In this document: positions 62,789 through 64,000 of the stretch, one piece after another
Position numbering within the stretch: the first letter of the stretch is position 1
How the letters are laid out: every line of letters starts with the position of its first letter
Source: Caldilineaceae bacterium SB0664_bin_27
Lineage (GTDB): Bacteria > Chloroflexota > Anaerolineae > Caldilineales > Caldilineaceae
DNA length: 64,000 nt
NCBI GenBank assembly: GCA_009838625.1
Contig: VXRG01000004.1
Span: 1 to 64,000, forward strand
Direction: 5' to 3'
The notes under the pieces: generated by a model
What the model was told of the DNA's origin: nothing
Databases searched by the model: none
The model's input: the letters and a program-made list of their open reading frames with translations, nothing else
Position numbers and translations under genes: made by a program

Positions 62789-63208
62789 TCAGATTTCTTT
62801 TTCCCGACGGGGCAGATCCAAGTGCTGTTCCACCCTGTCAGGCATCAGTGCTGAGACAGACTTCTCGGAAGCAACGGCTTCGGCATGGAGCACACCCTTT
62901 ACATATTCATCCAAATAGATCGTCAGTGAACACCTGCTGGAATCTGTGCTCGGAAGGAAAGGCTCGAAGTAATCGGCGGGGTAGAGGTAGCCATTCTCGC
63001 TTCCGGGTTCGCCGAAACTCTCGTCATTAATGCGAATCATGCCGTGCCGTTCGGCGACGGGGTGGGAGATGACTTTGTACACCTTGCCGATAGTCAGACC
63101 GAACAAAGGCCCTTCCTGTTCTGGCAGATGCAAAGGTTGCAAGTAGGGCCTATTGTTGATGCACTTAGAGTAGCTCACATTGCGGACCAGGAGGATGGTT
63201 GGCGACAA
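62789..63208 (-). CDS. Hypothetical protein
   Basis: LTIGKVYKVISHPVAERHGMIRINDESFGEPGSENGYLYPADYFEPF followed by SLTIYLDEYVKGVLHAEAVASEKS. Confidence 0.5.
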   Translation of the reverse strand: MSPTILLVRNVSYSKCINNRPYLQPLHLPEQEGPLFGLTIGKVYKVISHPVAERHGMIRINDESFGEPGSENGYLYPADYFEPFLPSTDSSRCSLTIYLDEYVKGVLHAEAVASEKSVSALMPDRVEQHLDLPRREKEI

Positions 63209-63226
63209 TTCATACGCCCAGTTCTC

Positions 63227-64000
63227 TCAACCCTGTATCTCCTCCACGAGGCGGGCCAGGACTATCTCTTCTTCGCCTTCCTCCAACGTTTGCGGATTCA
63301 GCATGATGGTTTCGTCCGGTCCGGAGGCCGCGTTTACTGACGGCGTCCCGTCGCGCATTCCCTGGAGGATCTCGCTGTGCGTTCGACCCACAACGGAGGC
63401 ATCGATCTGGACGCGAGTGCGCGGCATCGGTTGGTTCGCCTCGCTGGGGAATGACCGGGTGGCAGTCACACCGTCCAGCCGGTTAAGCTCACTGCACCAT
63501 CCGGCCACGATCTCCTCCATCTGCGAGGCCCGCGCTTCGTGATCGAGGGACAGGTAGCGCTCGACAGCGGCAAGCACACCCACCATCTCCTCCTTGCCGA
63601 CTTTCATGGGGCGGCCGATGTTGTGGTGAGGAGGACCGTTGAGGGCGCAGGCGTCGATGAGCCACTGCTTGCCCAGCACGAGGCCGGAGGACTGGGGACC
63701 GCGCAGGTCTTTGCCGCCGCTGAAGATGGCGCCGTCCGCGCCCATCTGGGTGAACTTCCACAGGTTTTCAATGGGCGGGAGCTGGGCGGCGGCGTCCACG
63801 AGGACCGGGACACCGTGTGCGTGGGCGGTGTCGATCACCTTTTCCAGGGGAATGTCGCCAGGCGACCCCAATGCGCCCTCAAACCAGATCACCGCAGCAG
63901 TCTTTTCGTTGATCGCTCTCTCCAGATGCCAGACTTCGGCTTCGCCGGGCCAGCCGATCTCAATCAGCTTGACGCCAACCTGGCGGACGGCGTGATCGTA
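63227..64000 (-). CDS. SelA-like/aminotransferase class V-fold PLP enzyme, truncated by window end
   Basis: GVPVLVDAAAQLPP, AIFSGGKDLRGPQSSGLVLG; frame open to 64000 (YDHAVRQVGVKLIEIGWPGEAEVWHLERAINEKTAAVIWFEG). Confidence 0.85.
   Translation of the reverse strand, partial: YDHAVRQVGVKLIEIGWPGEAEVWHLERAINEKTAAVIWFEGALGSPGDIPLEKVIDTAHAHGVPVLVDAAAQLPPIENLWKFTQMGADGAIFSGGKDLRGPQSSGLVLGKQWLIDACALNGPPHHNIGRPMKVGKEEMVGVLAAVERYLSLDHEARASQMEEIVAGWCSELNRLDGVTATRSFPSEANQPMPRTRVQIDASVVGRTHSEILQGMRDGTPSVNAASGPDETIMLNPQTLEEGEEEIVLARLVEEIQG

Noticed and set aside
63227-64000. Bacterial selenocysteine synthase SelA proper
   Set aside because: Only the C-terminal part is in the window; the visible motifs fit the broader SelA-like/DgaE-type PLP family, so a specific call is not supported

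Overview
The window is a GC-rich bacterial chromosome segment, coding-dense on both strands. Its gene content (Tat-type sugar-binding lipoproteins, many enolase-superfamily and TIM-barrel enzymes, fused GlyRS, group-I-like chaperonin paralogue) suggests Chloroflexota, but this is inference from gene content only. About 50 protein genes can be supported. They cover sugar and sugar-acid catabolism: two tandem enolase-superfamily paralogues, two tandem NAD-dependent epimerases, a dehydratase/KDPG-aldolase/KDG-kinase operon and two complete carbohydrate ABC importers. Housekeeping genes include fused glycyl-tRNA synthetase, purM and threonine synthase, plus a TIGR03960/TIGR03936 radical-SAM pair. 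There is an ABC-2 exporter, a Kv-type channel, an SPFH protein, tRNA-Val(CAC), tRNA-Glu(CTC) and several toxin-antitoxin modules. The observations most worth following up are: (1) an envelope cluster at 14.0-18.6 kb with a J-like protein lacking HPD (TM + SH3), a 3xLysM-cytochrome c fusion and a ScyD-like propeller/HbpS-like fusion; (2) a divergent Cpn60 paralogue whose hand alignment puts Arg at the GroEL Asp398 position, 3 nt upstream of a BNR-like propeller gene; (3) a RelE-like toxin remnant frameshifted against its antitoxin and running in frame into ridA; (4) a small membrane-anchored protein interrupted by an in-frame TGA at 62.4 kb; (5) a cluster of ATGCATCACTTT repeats with a 15-bp inverted repeat in a 1.4-kb non-coding gap; (6) an SPFH protein fused to a polytopic membrane domain, with an internal ribosome-binding site. 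No CRISPR array, rRNA, intact transposase or prophage was recognised.
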